Part shown: positions 47,501 to 56,358 of the stretch, piece by piece
Numbering within the stretch: position 1 is the stretch's first letter
How the letters are laid out: the number at the start of each line of letters is the position of its first letter
Source: Paraflavitalea sp. CAU 1676
Lineage (GTDB): Bacteria > Bacteroidota > Bacteroidia > Chitinophagales > Chitinophagaceae
Length of the DNA stretch: 64,000 nucleotides
Direction of reading: 5' to 3'
Assembly: GCF_029223285.1 (NCBI RefSeq)
Contig: NZ_JARHUJ010000007.1
Location: 62,001 to 126,000 of the forward strand
Made by a program: the position numbers and the translations under genes
Notes under the pieces: generated by a model
Told to the model about the DNA's origin: nothing
Seen by the model: only the letters and a program-made list of their open reading frames with translations
Database searches by the model: none

Positions 47501-47979
47501 AATATATCCGGTTTTTTAAATTAAACACCTTGTTTTTCCGCTTCACAACTGCCATGCCACTGGTTTCAGAAATACATTTTGTCATTTTCACTGGCAATTT
47601 TTCCAGGACAAACTTAAATTTTGACATACCGTTATCCCCTTTATGCAGAAATATTCTAAACTGTCTCCTGATTATATTCTAAGAGAAATGGCATCACAAA
47701 ACGGACTTGCATTTTATTGAGGTGGCTGCTTGGTACTGGCACCACAGATGCAGCAATGTTCAAATGAGTTCTTTATTTTTGCAACATTTTTGCATCATTG
47801 ATTACTCCCACTTACCTCCGTACGTTTATAACCTTGCTCCGTTTAGGATTACCTTTAAAAACTGAAAATATTTCAGTCTGACTTGTCGGAAAGGCAGGAG
47901 AAATGTCAAAAAAACCATTTGACACTAATTGGCATTTTGGTTGATCTGGCATTTTAGAACCCAAAAAAAGGAGGAAATT
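47501..47979. promoter_or_regulatory. divergent intergenic region of bestrophin and Hsp20
   Basis: These 479 bases hold no gene except possibly a 25-codon frame at 47644, too short to judge. The region must contain both promoters. The Hsp20 start is preceded by AAAAAAAGGAGGAAATT, an unusually strong Shine-Dalgarno sequence for a Bacteroidota gene, nine bases before the ATG. Confidence 0.5.
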
Positions 47980-48444
47980 ATGTCTAACATCATGAAAAAA
48001 GCAAATGGCCAGACGGCTACTGTTGGAAGTGTGGTGGATCAAATCTTCCAAAACAACTTGTCCCGATTCTTTGATGACGATTTTTGGGGTACTGGCCGAA
48101 CAGCCACCAGGCAGGAGATTCCTCTCAATCTCCGGGAGACTGACACAACTTACGAAATGGAACTGGTTGCTCCGGGGCTGAACAAACAGGACTTTCAACT
48201 GCAGGTTACAGGGGATACCTTGACCGTATCCTTTGAACACAAAGAAGAGCAGCAGCAGAAAGACAACAACAATGGATGGCTCAAAAGAGAGTATCGTCAG
48301 CAGTCGTTCACCCGCAGTTTTAACCTCGATGACAGCGTGGATGCTGAAAATCTAAAGGCCCGCTATGAAAGCGGTATTCTACACATTACCCTTCCCAAAA
48401 AGGAGAATGCAAAAAAAACATCCCGTACTATTTCAGTTAGCTAA
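47980..48444 (+). CDS. Hsp20/alpha-crystallin family small heat shock protein
   Basis: A 154-residue chaperone from ATG 47980. The start is set by a canonical AGGAGG nine bases upstream. After an N-terminal segment with NLSRFFDDDFWGT, the alpha-crystallin domain runs from about residue 45 (EIPLNLRETDTTYEMELVAP) to 140 (ESGILHITLPKKENAKKTS), with the conserved GVL-like block YESGILHITLPK. It binds unfolding proteins under heat or other stress and forms oligomers. The N-terminal LSRFF block is the usual hydrophobic substrate region. A terminator follows. Confidence 0.95.
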   Translation: MSNIMKKANGQTATVGSVVDQIFQNNLSRFFDDDFWGTGRTATRQEIPLNLRETDTTYEMELVAPGLNKQDFQLQVTGDTLTVSFEHKEEQQQKDNNNGWLKREYRQQSFTRSFNLDDSVDAENLKARYESGILHITLPKKENAKKTSRTISVS

Positions 48445-48470
48445 TGTGATCAATCTTGGGATGTGTAATT

Positions 48471-48496
48471 AAAGGCGGGAATTGATCCCGCCTTCT
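48471..48496 (+). terminator. hairpin terminator behind hsp20
   Basis: AAAGGCGGGA and TCCCGCCTTCTTT form a strong stem with loop ATTGA, 27 bases behind the Hsp20 stop. It should end the hsp20 transcript and isolate it from the antiporter gene. Confidence 0.85.
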
Positions 48497-48523
48497 TTAC
48501 ATAAGCGTCTAATAGTCATAGAT

Positions 48524-49687
48524 ATGCATAATCTGCTCTTTTCTATTAGCATAACATGCCTTGTCATCCTGCTCCTGATGTTTGTGCTGAAAAAGTTCAG
48601 TCAACCACACCTGGTCGCTTATATAATCGCAGGTATCTTCCTTGGCCCGCATGTCACCGGCGTACTGACTGACGGGGCATATATACGGAGCCTCGGAGAA
48701 TTGGGCATTTTGTTTTTGATGTTCTTTCTCGGTATGGATATCCATATCCCTGACAGTAAAAGCCTACTTCTGAAACCGCTCATTGTACAAGCTATGAAGA
48801 CGGTGGTAAGCGTTGTCTTTGTGTTGCTGATGGGCAAATGGCAAGGCTGGAATATGGGAAGCATTATGGTTATTACTGCACTATTAATTTTCAATAGTAC
48901 GGCTGTGGTATCAGAGTTCATGCGAAAAAAAGGTGAACTCTATTCGGAAAGTAGCAAAATCGTACTGAATACTTTGCTCCTGCAGGATATTATGCTGGCC
49001 CCGGTACTGACGCTATTTCAATTTGCAGGAAACCGGCATCTGAATGTACAAAAACTATTATTATCAGTTGTCGGTTGTTGGCTGATCTTTTTATTACTCA
49101 GAGCCATCCGGAATAGAAATCTTTTTCAGATACCTGTCATCCGGGAAATGGAGCGTGATCATGAATTGCAGGTTTTTGCCGGTTTACTGATCTGTGTGGG
49201 ATTTGCGGAGGTCGCTTCTCTGGCTGGTCTAACGGGTACTATTGGCAGCTTTGCGGCAGGCATGTTTATTGGCCGCACAAAGGCATTCCATTGGCTGGAA
49301 AACGTGCTCAAGACCTTTAACATTTTCTTTGTCTCCCTGTTTTTTGTCTCGGTAGGCCTGTCGCTGGATCTGCATTATTTGAAGGATAACTACCCCATAA
49401 TAATGCTTATTACCGTGATGGTCTTCATCATCAATAACCTGGCTTCTGCTATCGCCTTCCGGCTGCTTAGACATGGGTGGCGGGAAAGCATTTACGTGGG
49501 CGGGCTATTGTCTCAGGCCGGTGAATTTGGTATAGTGGCCTGTTCGTTGGCTTATGAGATGGGCATCATCCCTATGAATTTATTCAAAGCAGGTCTTACC
49601 ATCACCAGCCTTTCTTTATTATGTTCTACACTTTGGATCTCAATAGCACGAAAATTTATCTATTATCCCGTTCGTATTAATGTTTAA
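48524..49687 (+). CDS. cation:proton antiporter (CPA2/Kef-type)
   Basis: A 387-residue transporter from ATG 48524, chosen because the longer frame runs through the terminator. About 11-13 membrane helices: LFSISITCLVILLLMFVLKK, VAYIIAGIFLGPHVTGV, LGELGILFLMFFLGMDIHIP, STAVVSEFMRKKG with the Asn/Ser ion region, FAAGMFIGRTKAFHWLENVL, and GGLLSQAGEFGIVACSLAYE. The last block is the conserved QAGEF motif of the Kef/CPA2 antiporters. There is no C-terminal TrkA-N domain, so it is the membrane part only. It exchanges Na+ or K+ for protons. It probably works with the bestrophin gene in ion balance. Confidence 0.92.
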   Translation: MHNLLFSISITCLVILLLMFVLKKFSQPHLVAYIIAGIFLGPHVTGVLTDGAYIRSLGELGILFLMFFLGMDIHIPDSKSLLLKPLIVQAMKTVVSVVFVLLMGKWQGWNMGSIMVITALLIFNSTAVVSEFMRKKGELYSESSKIVLNTLLLQDIMLAPVLTLFQFAGNRHLNVQKLLLSVVGCWLIFLLLRAIRNRNLFQIPVIREMERDHELQVFAGLLICVGFAEVASLAGLTGTIGSFAAGMFIGRTKAFHWLENVLKTFNIFFVSLFFVSVGLSLDLHYLKDNYPIIMLITVMVFIINNLASAIAFRLLRHGWRESIYVGGLLSQAGEFGIVACSLAYEMGIIPMNLFKAGLTITSLSLLCSTLWISIARKFIYYPVRINV

Positions 49688-49697
49688 AGTCAAGATC

Positions 49698-49988
49698 ATG
49701 AAAACAACCTTTTATTTATTGATTACCCTAAAGACCGCGGATGGCCACGAAAGTTTTGGAAAGTTCTTTCTTGGCGAGGACGAAGCGGTAGCGCGTCAGA
49801 CTTTCAGTCTGCTGAAAGGAACTGCGGATGTGGGCGAAACTCAGGTATTGCTATTTGAATTGATGGAAACCCGTCAAGGATTGCCCTTTAATCTAAACGT
49901 CTTGGGATGCACACTGTCAGAACTGGGAGAAAATTGTAAGATTATCGCTATGGAAACGTTTAAAGCAATAAACCTAAAAGAACTTTAA
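49698..49988 (+). CDS. small hypothetical protein downstream of the antiporter
   Basis: A 96-residue soluble protein from ATG 49698. Text such as TTFYLLITLKTADGHESFGK, FLGEDEAVARQTFSLLKGTA, TQVLLFELMETRQGLPFNLN resembles a small alpha/beta domain. It starts 11 bases behind the antiporter stop, so it is probably cotranscribed and may regulate or assist it. No family is recognised. Confidence 0.65.
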   Translation: MKTTFYLLITLKTADGHESFGKFFLGEDEAVARQTFSLLKGTADVGETQVLLFELMETRQGLPFNLNVLGCTLSELGENCKIIAMETFKAINLKEL

Positions 49989-50125
49989 ATTAAAATGTCA
50001 GCTGTCCTCATCGGCTCAACCTGCAATTCACGTTAGTTTTATCAGTTTGAATATTCAGTTCATTAGTATTTCCCTTTTTACTCAAAATGTAAGTAGCAAA
50101 TATTTATCATTACTAAATGGCCACT

Positions 50126-50580
50126 TCAAATGGCGTAGGCGTACTGCCAAACCATTTTGTTATGATAGAGTGATATTTCGCTAAACTCTTGCGTGAATAA
50201 TAAGGCGAGTCGATGCTTCGGACGCGAGCAACTCACGTAGAATAAGTTTCGATTTCGTTCGAAAGTGTCCTGTTTGTCAGCAGGAATGCCATCATGTGCC
50301 CATTCAAGCATTTGTTTCCAGTTATAGTGATTCCAACCCCTGCAGAGTACTATTAGGACATTATCAAATTGAGTTCCTTTAACTCTATGTTTTGTTGAGA
50401 AGCGCGTATTATCATTGCGCAATTGACCAGCAAGCGAATTATTCAATTGCCTGGCATTTCCAAAAGACGACGTTAGATTATCCTTAATATATAAGCCTTC
50501 CTTGTCCCAACAAGAAATCGGTATCTCAATTTTGGTATCGAGAAATGTCTTCTGCTCACTGTTGTAACAATACTGAACGT
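50126..50580 (-). pseudogene. C-terminal fragment of a UvrD-type helicase
   Basis: The minus strand reads NSEQKTFLDTKIEIPISCWD, then TRFSTKHRVKGTQFDNVLIV, GWNHYNWKQ, and RNLFYVSCSRPKHRLALLF, ending at 50126. The blocks ST.H..KG.EFDNV and RNL.YVA.SRPK are motifs V and VI of UvrD/Rep helicases. The conserved Lys-Gly and Arg of motif VI are intact, but the N-terminal four fifths of the enzyme are missing. At 50583 the text switches to the decayed integrase fragment. The gene is not functional. Confidence 0.75.
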
Positions 50581-50582
50581 GG

Positions 50583-50914
50583 ATGATGCTGGTGCCATCT
50601 TTGCGAGGCCTGAAACAACCAGCAATGATGAATTTTCAACAGGTATCCAATTCAATCCGGATCACTGGGACCAGAAATTTCAACAGGTCAGCAAAGTCGA
50701 ACCTCGATTCCAGACCATCAACAAAGGCCTCAAACAATTTAATACACCCCCCGGCGGCCATTTTGGAAAACTTGCCGGAACACACGAATTAGTTACCCCC
50801 CAACTTGTCATCGAAGCCTATAGGCGCCCGGCTCCAGCCCCCCAAGGCAAAAGCAGTACGTCTTTCCACAGGATGTCCTTCGCCGGAGGCAAGTGGATTG
50901 TACCTATAAACTGA
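50583..50914 (+). pseudogene. decayed copy of the tyrosine recombinase 5' part
   Basis: On the plus strand this stretch reads NDEFSTGIQFNPDHWDQKFQ, VSKVEPRFQTINKGLKQFN, and TPQLVIEAYRRPAPAPQGKS. The same segment occurs in the complete integrase at 53838-54080 (DEFSTGIQIDPDNWNQEFQQ, VEPRFKIINKSLEQF, PQLVIEAYRRPAPE), about 85% identical at DNA level over some 250 bases. The start region and everything beyond the first sixth of the gene are missing. It directly abuts the UvrD fragment. Confidence 0.75.
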
Positions 50915-50943
50915 AAGCCCGGCGTTCATCGTGCCGGGCTTTC
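50913..50943. terminator. hairpin terminator
   Basis: GAAAGCCCGGC and GCCGGGCTTTC form an 11-base stem with an eight-base loop. It lies between the decayed integrase fragment and the end of the BACON lipoprotein gene, 27 bases from that end, and serves the lipoprotein gene on the minus strand. Confidence 0.8.
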
Positions 50944-50969
50944 ACAAATTTTTGGGTACACAGTATTTG

Positions 50970-52334
50970 CTAAGGATTGATTCGAACAATACGCACTTTA
51001 TTGTCTTCTCCATAACCTGCCACTACATAACCTCCATCGGAGGTTGCCACGGCATCTATTATCCTTTCCAAAAACATGGCATCGAAGCTCAATTCCTTCT
51101 TGGGAACCTGTAGCAGGTTTTTATCCAATCGGGTCGTGAAGCCTCTATCTTGATTCTCTCCTGTTGAGCCCGATATAGCAAAGCCACCATTTCCTAATGG
51201 AATGGTTACCCTGGCAACGACTCCAACAGCTCTATCGATCATTACGTCTTTACCCGCCATAGGCTTCAACTCTGTATCCAACATCATGCAATGTATATCA
51301 AAGTTCGCTCCATTGTTTTTTACCCCGGTTACCATATATCCATTATTCGAAACGACAATCGATGCAAAGCCGGCATCTTGTCCATAATGGTAATCCGTTA
51401 CATTCAGATCCCTATCGTATTTGTAGGCAGTGGCATTGCTAAATGAACCAACCGCCAGGATCGATCCGTCGGGCGCAACGGTAAGGTCACTCACTTGATT
51501 AATGAGTCCCCGATTTGGCACAACCACGGTAAGGTCCTGATTAAGCTTTGTGATATTCATGGAGTGGCTGCTATTATCAGAGCTACTAAACGCCAATACA
51601 AAACCGTCATTAGTGCTGCGAATCAAGTGCGGCAATTCGCGGTTGTTGGTGCCATAGTCGATCATCTTTTCCTTGATGATTTCAAAATTGGGGGACAATT
51701 TAGCCAAATACGCACTCAAATTGTTTTCTCCGTAAGTCCCTATTTTTGATGCATTGACAGCAATTACATACCCTCCTCCGGCAATTGTATCCATGCTTAC
51801 GATATTACCCGTTGTATATGCATTGGGTTCGATCGTTTTTTGCAGAAGGATGGATTTTCCATCCTTTGTTACCTTAATGAAGCTAACTTTCCCATCAATT
51901 TCTCCCGCAAGCACATATCCATCAGTGACTTCTGCGAAATCCCTAAATTCAAAATTGCTGAATTCCTTAGACCAATCTACGAGGCCTTTCTGATTGATAG
52001 TCACTGTTACATCGGGAATTCCGGTGGCATTTAACACCAAAGAAGCTGTCCTGGCAGTTTGTGCAGCATTAGTATCCACCATTAATTTAATGGTTGTCTG
52101 GCCGGTACCCTCGGCTGCACTTGCCTTCACCCAATCGGGCAAACCACTTAGTTTCCAGGTAGTATTGCTGGTAATTGTCAATGGAGAGTCGCCACCAGAG
52201 GTTTGTATTTCAAAAACGGCTTTGTCGATAGAGACGGCTGGAGGTTCGCCAGGTTTCTTATTGCAGGCAAACAGCATTCCGAAGTAGGTAAAGATCAGTC
52301 CAATTTTTAGGCGGTTTGAGGTCATTTGTTCCAT
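50970..52334 (-). CDS. BACON domain lipoprotein with propeller-like region
   Basis: A 454-residue exported protein. ATG 52334 places the lipoprotein signal LKIGLIFTYFGMLFACNKKP at the start, with lipobox LFAC. A BACON domain spans about residues 40-115 (VSIDKAVFEIQTSGGDSPLT, TTWKLSGLPDWVKASAAEG, DVTVTINQKG). The remainder is a repeated strand pattern (DGYVLAGEIDGKVSFIKVTK, GGYVIAVN, DGFVLAFSSSD, GGFAISGSTGENQDRGF, DGGYVVAGYGED) that looks like a beta-propeller. BACON domains bind carbohydrate or mucin-like surfaces. No partner gene is adjacent. A start three codons later is also possible. Confidence 0.85.
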   Translation of the reverse strand: MEQMTSNRLKIGLIFTYFGMLFACNKKPGEPPAVSIDKAVFEIQTSGGDSPLTITSNTTWKLSGLPDWVKASAAEGTGQTTIKLMVDTNAAQTARTASLVLNATGIPDVTVTINQKGLVDWSKEFSNFEFRDFAEVTDGYVLAGEIDGKVSFIKVTKDGKSILLQKTIEPNAYTTGNIVSMDTIAGGGYVIAVNASKIGTYGENNLSAYLAKLSPNFEIIKEKMIDYGTNNRELPHLIRSTNDGFVLAFSSSDNSSHSMNITKLNQDLTVVVPNRGLINQVSDLTVAPDGSILAVGSFSNATAYKYDRDLNVTDYHYGQDAGFASIVVSNNGYMVTGVKNNGANFDIHCMMLDTELKPMAGKDVMIDRAVGVVARVTIPLGNGGFAISGSTGENQDRGFTTRLDKNLLQVPKKELSFDAMFLERIIDAVATSDGGYVVAGYGEDNKVRIVRINP

Positions 52335-52547
52335 AGGTTTACTTTTCAACCTCCAGAAACGAGCAAGCAGCTGTAAAACGGCAAACAACCTGCATCAGTG
52401 GTTTAACTTCCAGCATAAGCCGCGACAATCGGCTCATGAATGCCTCCACTTGTTTGCAGAAGTAACATTTAAGGCGTGGCGGTAAATCTGAAGCATATGC
52501 TTCCTCGATAGATCTTCGATAGTTAAAATCCTATAGGTAGCCAAGGA

Positions 52548-52769
52548 CTAAGGTCCACGACCTTTAAGCTGAAATAGATTAAGCCCCGGGACGAAATTAG
52601 CAGTCCAAAAAGGTATAGCCCATGTTCGTAGGACAATCCCAATACCTATTATAAAAGCGACAAATATCAAGAAAACTACTAGTCGGAACCATAATGGTTC
52701 GTTTGTGAAGTTGAACTTCCCTTTAAAGAAATCGTACTGCGAAGGTTCGCTTTTCTTTTTCATTTCCAT
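52548..52769 (-). CDS. small single-span membrane protein
   Basis: A 73-residue frame (MEMKKKSEPSQYDFFKGKFN). It has one hydrophobic segment, LWFRLVVFLIFVAFIIGIGI, continued by VLRTWAIPFWTANFVPGLN. Basic N-terminus and a hydrophobic helix are typical of a small inner-membrane protein, but no relative is recognised and the surrounding DNA is otherwise noncoding. I consider it possible rather than certain. Confidence 0.45.
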   Translation of the reverse strand: MEMKKKSEPSQYDFFKGKFNFTNEPLWFRLVVFLIFVAFIIGIGIVLRTWAIPFWTANFVPGLNLFQLKGRGP

Positions 52770-53444
52770 TTATGATTTTATTGGATTCAAGTGCAATTAC
52801 TTTCAATCCCATCCACCACCCAAAATGTACTTCACTACTTTTTACTTTCTGGTAAATTCTCTATTCTTAGAGGTGCTAGTAGCCGCAAATTCAATCAAAC
52901 AACACTTGCCTATAGTGGCAACTTTGTTACCTTTTACATTCTAATAAACTTTCATTCCATTGCACCAATGCAAGGAAATGAATTCAGTCAATTCGGGAAA
53001 GGACAAGAGACGTTTGCGAGTGAAGTACAAACTGTCATATTTAACTGATTATTAATTCACTTTAAATGACAATTACCTTCCATAAAATGAAAGACCAGGA
53101 TTATACAGCCAAGTAAGAGATACAAATACCTTACAATCAATTGACTAACTGGAAAAAATCGAGGGGACAAAATTTGCCAAAATGCATGCAAATCTTACTA
53201 ACATTATTTCACCGATTCCATTGGCCATCCGACAAAGATGTAAAAAACAGGATCCATCATATCTCTTAGGCAGGTTTCAAATCCGCATAAGTGTCAAGAC
53301 TCCTTCAACTAAAAAATACGTAAATATATTCCCTATTCCACTTTTACAAAATGCCACAAATGACAACAGTTTAAGGGAGGTCCTTTTCAGGGGTCCTGAA
53401 ACATTCGTCCTACTTAAATCTGTGGTTATAAAGATAATATTTGA
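52770..53444. other. AT-rich region without gene
   Basis: No credible gene. Frames such as the one at 53182 contain no recognisable text and run into the tRNA-like fragment, so they are not accepted. This is the left flank of the integrase module. Confidence 0.4.
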
Positions 53445-53471
53445 GCAGGTTCGATTCCTGGCGAAGCCACA
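53445..53471 (+). other. tRNA 3'-end-like fragment beside the integrase (candidate attachment site)
   Basis: GCAGGTTCGATTCCTGG and then CGAAGCCACA have the T-arm and 3' acceptor layout of a tRNA: T loop TTCGATT, 3' stem half CCTGG, acceptor CGAAGCC, discriminator A. The 5' stem half (GCAGG) mismatches at its first base, and no other tRNA arm exists upstream. It reads as the 3' end of a tRNA gene, as left by integration. It is followed by the terminator at 53496 and, 250 bases on, by the integrase. Confidence 0.6.
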
Positions 53472-53495
53472 GAGAGCCCTTTTCTTAGGGTATTG

Positions 53496-53521
53496 AAAAA
53501 GCGCCAGTTAGGCGCTTTTTT
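53496..53521 (+). terminator. hairpin terminator behind the tRNA-like end
   Basis: AAAAAGCGCC and GGCGCTTTTTT form a perfect stem with loop AGTTA, followed by T. It lies 25 bases behind the tRNA-like fragment. Confidence 0.85.
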
Positions 53522-53722
53522 CTTTGCAAACCCGCTTCCAGCCTGGGTTTCAAGGCGAATTCCGGAATCAACCTGTTTCAAGTCGTTTCAAAGAAAATGA
53601 GTGTTCGAGGGGGCTTTTCGAGGGGACCTTACCTTCATTTTAAAATTAGGCCCCCTCGGAAAATGCTCGAATAGGGTGGCATTGTGAAAGAGCAAGTTTA
53701 ATCACTATTAAACTTATGCGCA

Positions 53723-55282
53723 ATGCAGGAGTATCAAGAAATGTCGGTGCTGATCTACCGAAAACTCAAAAAGATCAACAAACAGGGACGAGTTCCCCTT
53801 TATTGCCGGATAACCATCTCCGATGCAGGGAAAGATGAATTTTCAACAGGTATTCAGATTGACCCTGATAACTGGAACCAGGAATTCCAGCAGGTCAGTA
53901 AAGTCGAACCTCGGTTCAAGATCATCAACAAAAGCCTCGAACAATTTAAAACAACCCTCGACGGCCATTTTGAAAAACTTGCTGGAACACACGAATTAAT
54001 TACCCCCCAACTTGTGATCGAAGCGTATAGGCGCCCGGCACCTGAATCCCCCAAGGCAAAGGCAGAACGTCTTTCCGCAGAAAAGAAAGTATACTTGCTG
54101 TTCAGTTCCGATCTCGACGACCTTCTTAAAAAATGCATCAATCTTTTACTTAGCGAAGAAAAGCTCGATAACACAACCGCCAATACAGTTGTTACCCGGC
54201 TAAAACTCGACCGACTAAGGGCAGAACTTGAAATAACTTTAGCGGAAATGGTAGAGAAGGCAAAAACTATCCTTCTGGAGCCTGCCCGCCACAAAACCCT
54301 GATGATGGCAATTGACGAATTCCTGCTTGACTTCCTTGAAAAAACAATGGCCGGGGCACTGAATGTAAACACGCTTAAGAAACGCCGCTGTGCCAAGTCG
54401 AGGGTTCTTGACTTCCTGAACCGTGAACGAGGTGTAACCGACGTACTAATTGAAACAGTGAACCACACCTTTATAGTAGATTTTGTAAAGCAGGAACAAG
54501 TATTCCACAAAAACAACCACAACACGATATGGAAGTATGTTCAGATGCTCAAAGAAATTCTGGAACGTGCTGTCACTGTCCGCGAATGGATACCCAAAAA
54601 TCCATTTGAAAAATTCCAATGGGCTTATTGTGAGCCTGAAGAAAAGGAATGGTTGACAATGGAGCAAATGAGATATCTCATTGCTTTCAACATTGAGGAC
54701 GAAGAGCTATCGACTATTCGGGACATTTTCGTTTACCAAAGCTTTGCAGGGCCATCCTTTTCAGAACTTTTCAAATTAAAGCTACAGCACCTAAAGGTTA
54801 TCGGCGGCAAAACCTGGGTAAACCAAAACAGAAAGAAAACGAGTTCCAAAGAGACACTTCCACTTCTTCCTATATGTCTTGAGATTATCGAAAAATACAA
54901 AAATCATCCCCGTTGCCTACGCACAGGAAAATTGCTACCGGTACCTACTGACCAACATTATAACCGGTGTTTAAAAACACTAAGTGAACTCACAGGTATT
55001 GAAGTTCTCAACAACTGCCATCAGGCCCGGTATTTTTTTGCCAATGAGGTAGCCCACGCAGCCGAAAGCGATCTACTGGTTATCGGACTCATGATGGGCC
55101 AACGAAACCCCAAATCAATTCATACTTACATTAAGCCAGGTCGTAAGAAGATCGGGAAAAGTATGGAGAAAATTGAAGAGCATCTATATGGAGAAGGAGG
55201 AGCACTCGCAACCACCAAGCCAGCCGAAACTGGCGCTCGGATCATCTCGATCAACTTTTCAAAACGATCTCAAAAATCATAA
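53723..55282 (+). CDS. tyrosine recombinase/phage integrase, Bacteroidetes type
   Basis: A 519-residue site-specific recombinase. The N-terminal arm-binding domain (MSVLIYRKLKKINKQGRVPL, YCRITISDAGKDEFSTGIQI) is followed by a long coiled insert, a SAM-like core-binding domain (near 200-310) and the catalytic domain. The last shows the HQAR block (HxxR), and the catalytic Tyr in SIHTYIK, but the first active-site Arg region reads AGPSFSEL instead of TGLRYSD, and the usual LGH block reads MGQRN. A missing first Arg is known for IntDOT-like enzymes, so it may still be active. A start six codons downstream (53741) is also possible. It would move the module including the nuclease gene behind it. 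Confidence 0.88.
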   Translation: MQEYQEMSVLIYRKLKKINKQGRVPLYCRITISDAGKDEFSTGIQIDPDNWNQEFQQVSKVEPRFKIINKSLEQFKTTLDGHFEKLAGTHELITPQLVIEAYRRPAPESPKAKAERLSAEKKVYLLFSSDLDDLLKKCINLLLSEEKLDNTTANTVVTRLKLDRLRAELEITLAEMVEKAKTILLEPARHKTLMMAIDEFLLDFLEKTMAGALNVNTLKKRRCAKSRVLDFLNRERGVTDVLIETVNHTFIVDFVKQEQVFHKNNHNTIWKYVQMLKEILERAVTVREWIPKNPFEKFQWAYCEPEEKEWLTMEQMRYLIAFNIEDEELSTIRDIFVYQSFAGPSFSELFKLKLQHLKVIGGKTWVNQNRKKTSSKETLPLLPICLEIIEKYKNHPRCLRTGKLLPVPTDQHYNRCLKTLSELTGIEVLNNCHQARYFFANEVAHAAESDLLVIGLMMGQRNPKSIHTYIKPGRKKIGKSMEKIEEHLYGEGGALATTKPAETGARIISINFSKRSQKS

Positions 55283-55300
55283 CTTCTCAAAATCATCCAG

Positions 55301-56305
55301 ATGAAACCACTACAGAAAGACTATCAAACCTGGTTAGATACGCTAAAAAATAGGGTCAAAGACTCGCAAATCAAAGCAGCCATACAGGTTAACCGCGAAC
55401 TATTACTGTTATACTGGGAGATTGGCCAACAAATCATTGAAAAACAACAAACTGCGGGCTGGGGAGATTCAATTATCGACCAACTATCTTTCGATCTTTT
55501 AACGGCCTTCCCCGGTATGAAAGGCTTTTCCCGCACCAACCTGTTCTATATTAAGAAATGGGTCACGTTTTATAAAGCGGCGGAAACTGCCGGCGTGCCG
55601 GCTACAAAAGTCCCACAACTTGTGGGATCAATTCCCTGGGGACACAACCGGGAGATCATTACTAAGTGCTCGACCGTACAGGAAGCAATATTTTATGTAC
55701 GGGAAACCATAAGTCAAAACTGGTCCCGATCCGTATTATTGGCACAGCTCGCCGGGAAACTTCATGAACGAAAAGGTGCTGCCATCCATAATTTTCAGGA
55801 GACACTTCCATTGCCACAAGCGGATCTTGCTCATGAAACACTTAAAAATCCATACAGTTTTGATTTCCTGCAAATGAGCGCCGAATACTCCGAAAGAGAA
55901 CTCGAGACTGCCCTCATAGACAAAATCCAAAAGTTTCTACTGGAGCTTGGACAGGGTTTTGCCTTTGTCGGACGGCAGTATCTTCTTAAGGCGGGTATAT
56001 CTGACTTCTTCCTGGACCTGCTGTTTTATCACATAAAACTGAAATGTTATGTTGTTGTTGAACTAAAGACTAGCGATTTTCAGCCCGAATTTGCGGGAAA
56101 GCTAAACTTCTACCTGAATGTTGTCGATGACAAATTAAGAGACAAAACCGACAACCCAACAATAGGACTGCTCCTATGCAGAGCGCCGGACAAAATTGTC
56201 GTAGAGTACTCCCTGAAAAACCTGAATACACCTCTTGGTGTTGCGGAATATCTACCGACAGTACAGGCAATTCAAGATAAACTATCAAAAACATTCTCGC
56301 CGTGA
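55301..56305 (+). CDS. DUF1016/YhcG family PDDEXK nuclease
   Basis: A 334-residue protein. The N-terminal DUF1016 domain (residues 5-150) carries AIQVNRELLLLYWEIGQQII and LTAFPGMKGFSRTNLFYIKK. The C-terminal YhcG-type PD-(D/E)XK domain has FLDLLFYHIKLKCYVVVELK, where the ELK is the ExK part and the Asp in FFLDLLFY precedes it, and DNPTIGLLLCRAPDKIVVEY. Proteins of this family accompany restriction-modification loci, toxins and mobile elements and are thought to cut DNA. It starts 18 bases behind the integrase in one operon, so it is cargo of the same element. Whether it acts in defence or in element maintenance is open. Confidence 0.92.
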   Translation: MKPLQKDYQTWLDTLKNRVKDSQIKAAIQVNRELLLLYWEIGQQIIEKQQTAGWGDSIIDQLSFDLLTAFPGMKGFSRTNLFYIKKWVTFYKAAETAGVPATKVPQLVGSIPWGHNREIITKCSTVQEAIFYVRETISQNWSRSVLLAQLAGKLHERKGAAIHNFQETLPLPQADLAHETLKNPYSFDFLQMSAEYSERELETALIDKIQKFLLELGQGFAFVGRQYLLKAGISDFFLDLLFYHIKLKCYVVVELKTSDFQPEFAGKLNFYLNVVDDKLRDKTDNPTIGLLLCRAPDKIVVEYSLKNLNTPLGVAEYLPTVQAIQDKLSKTFSP

Positions 56306-56317
56306 CTTTCTAATAAT

Positions 56318-56358
56318 CAGAAGTTCCTGGATTCGAATCCCAAGGACAGGAGCACCTA
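56318..56358 (+). other. second tRNA 3'-end-like fragment beyond the nuclease gene
   Basis: Just behind the nuclease stop, CAGAAGTTCCTGGATTCGAATCCCAAGGA-type text occurs: T loop TTCGAAT, 3' half CCCAA, then GGACAGG and A. As in the left fragment, the 5' stem half does not pair and no further tRNA arms exist. It is not the same tRNA as the left fragment, so it is not a simple direct repeat. A T run (CTTTTTC) follows about 30 bases on. Confidence 0.4.

Noticed and set aside
47925-47950. TGGCAT-N5-TTGA before hsp20, resembling a sigma-54 promoter
   Set aside because: The essential GC at -12 is changed, and no activator gene or site is nearby.
53182-53496. Plus-strand frame of 104 codons
   Set aside because: No family text, and it runs through the tRNA-like fragment and towards its terminator.
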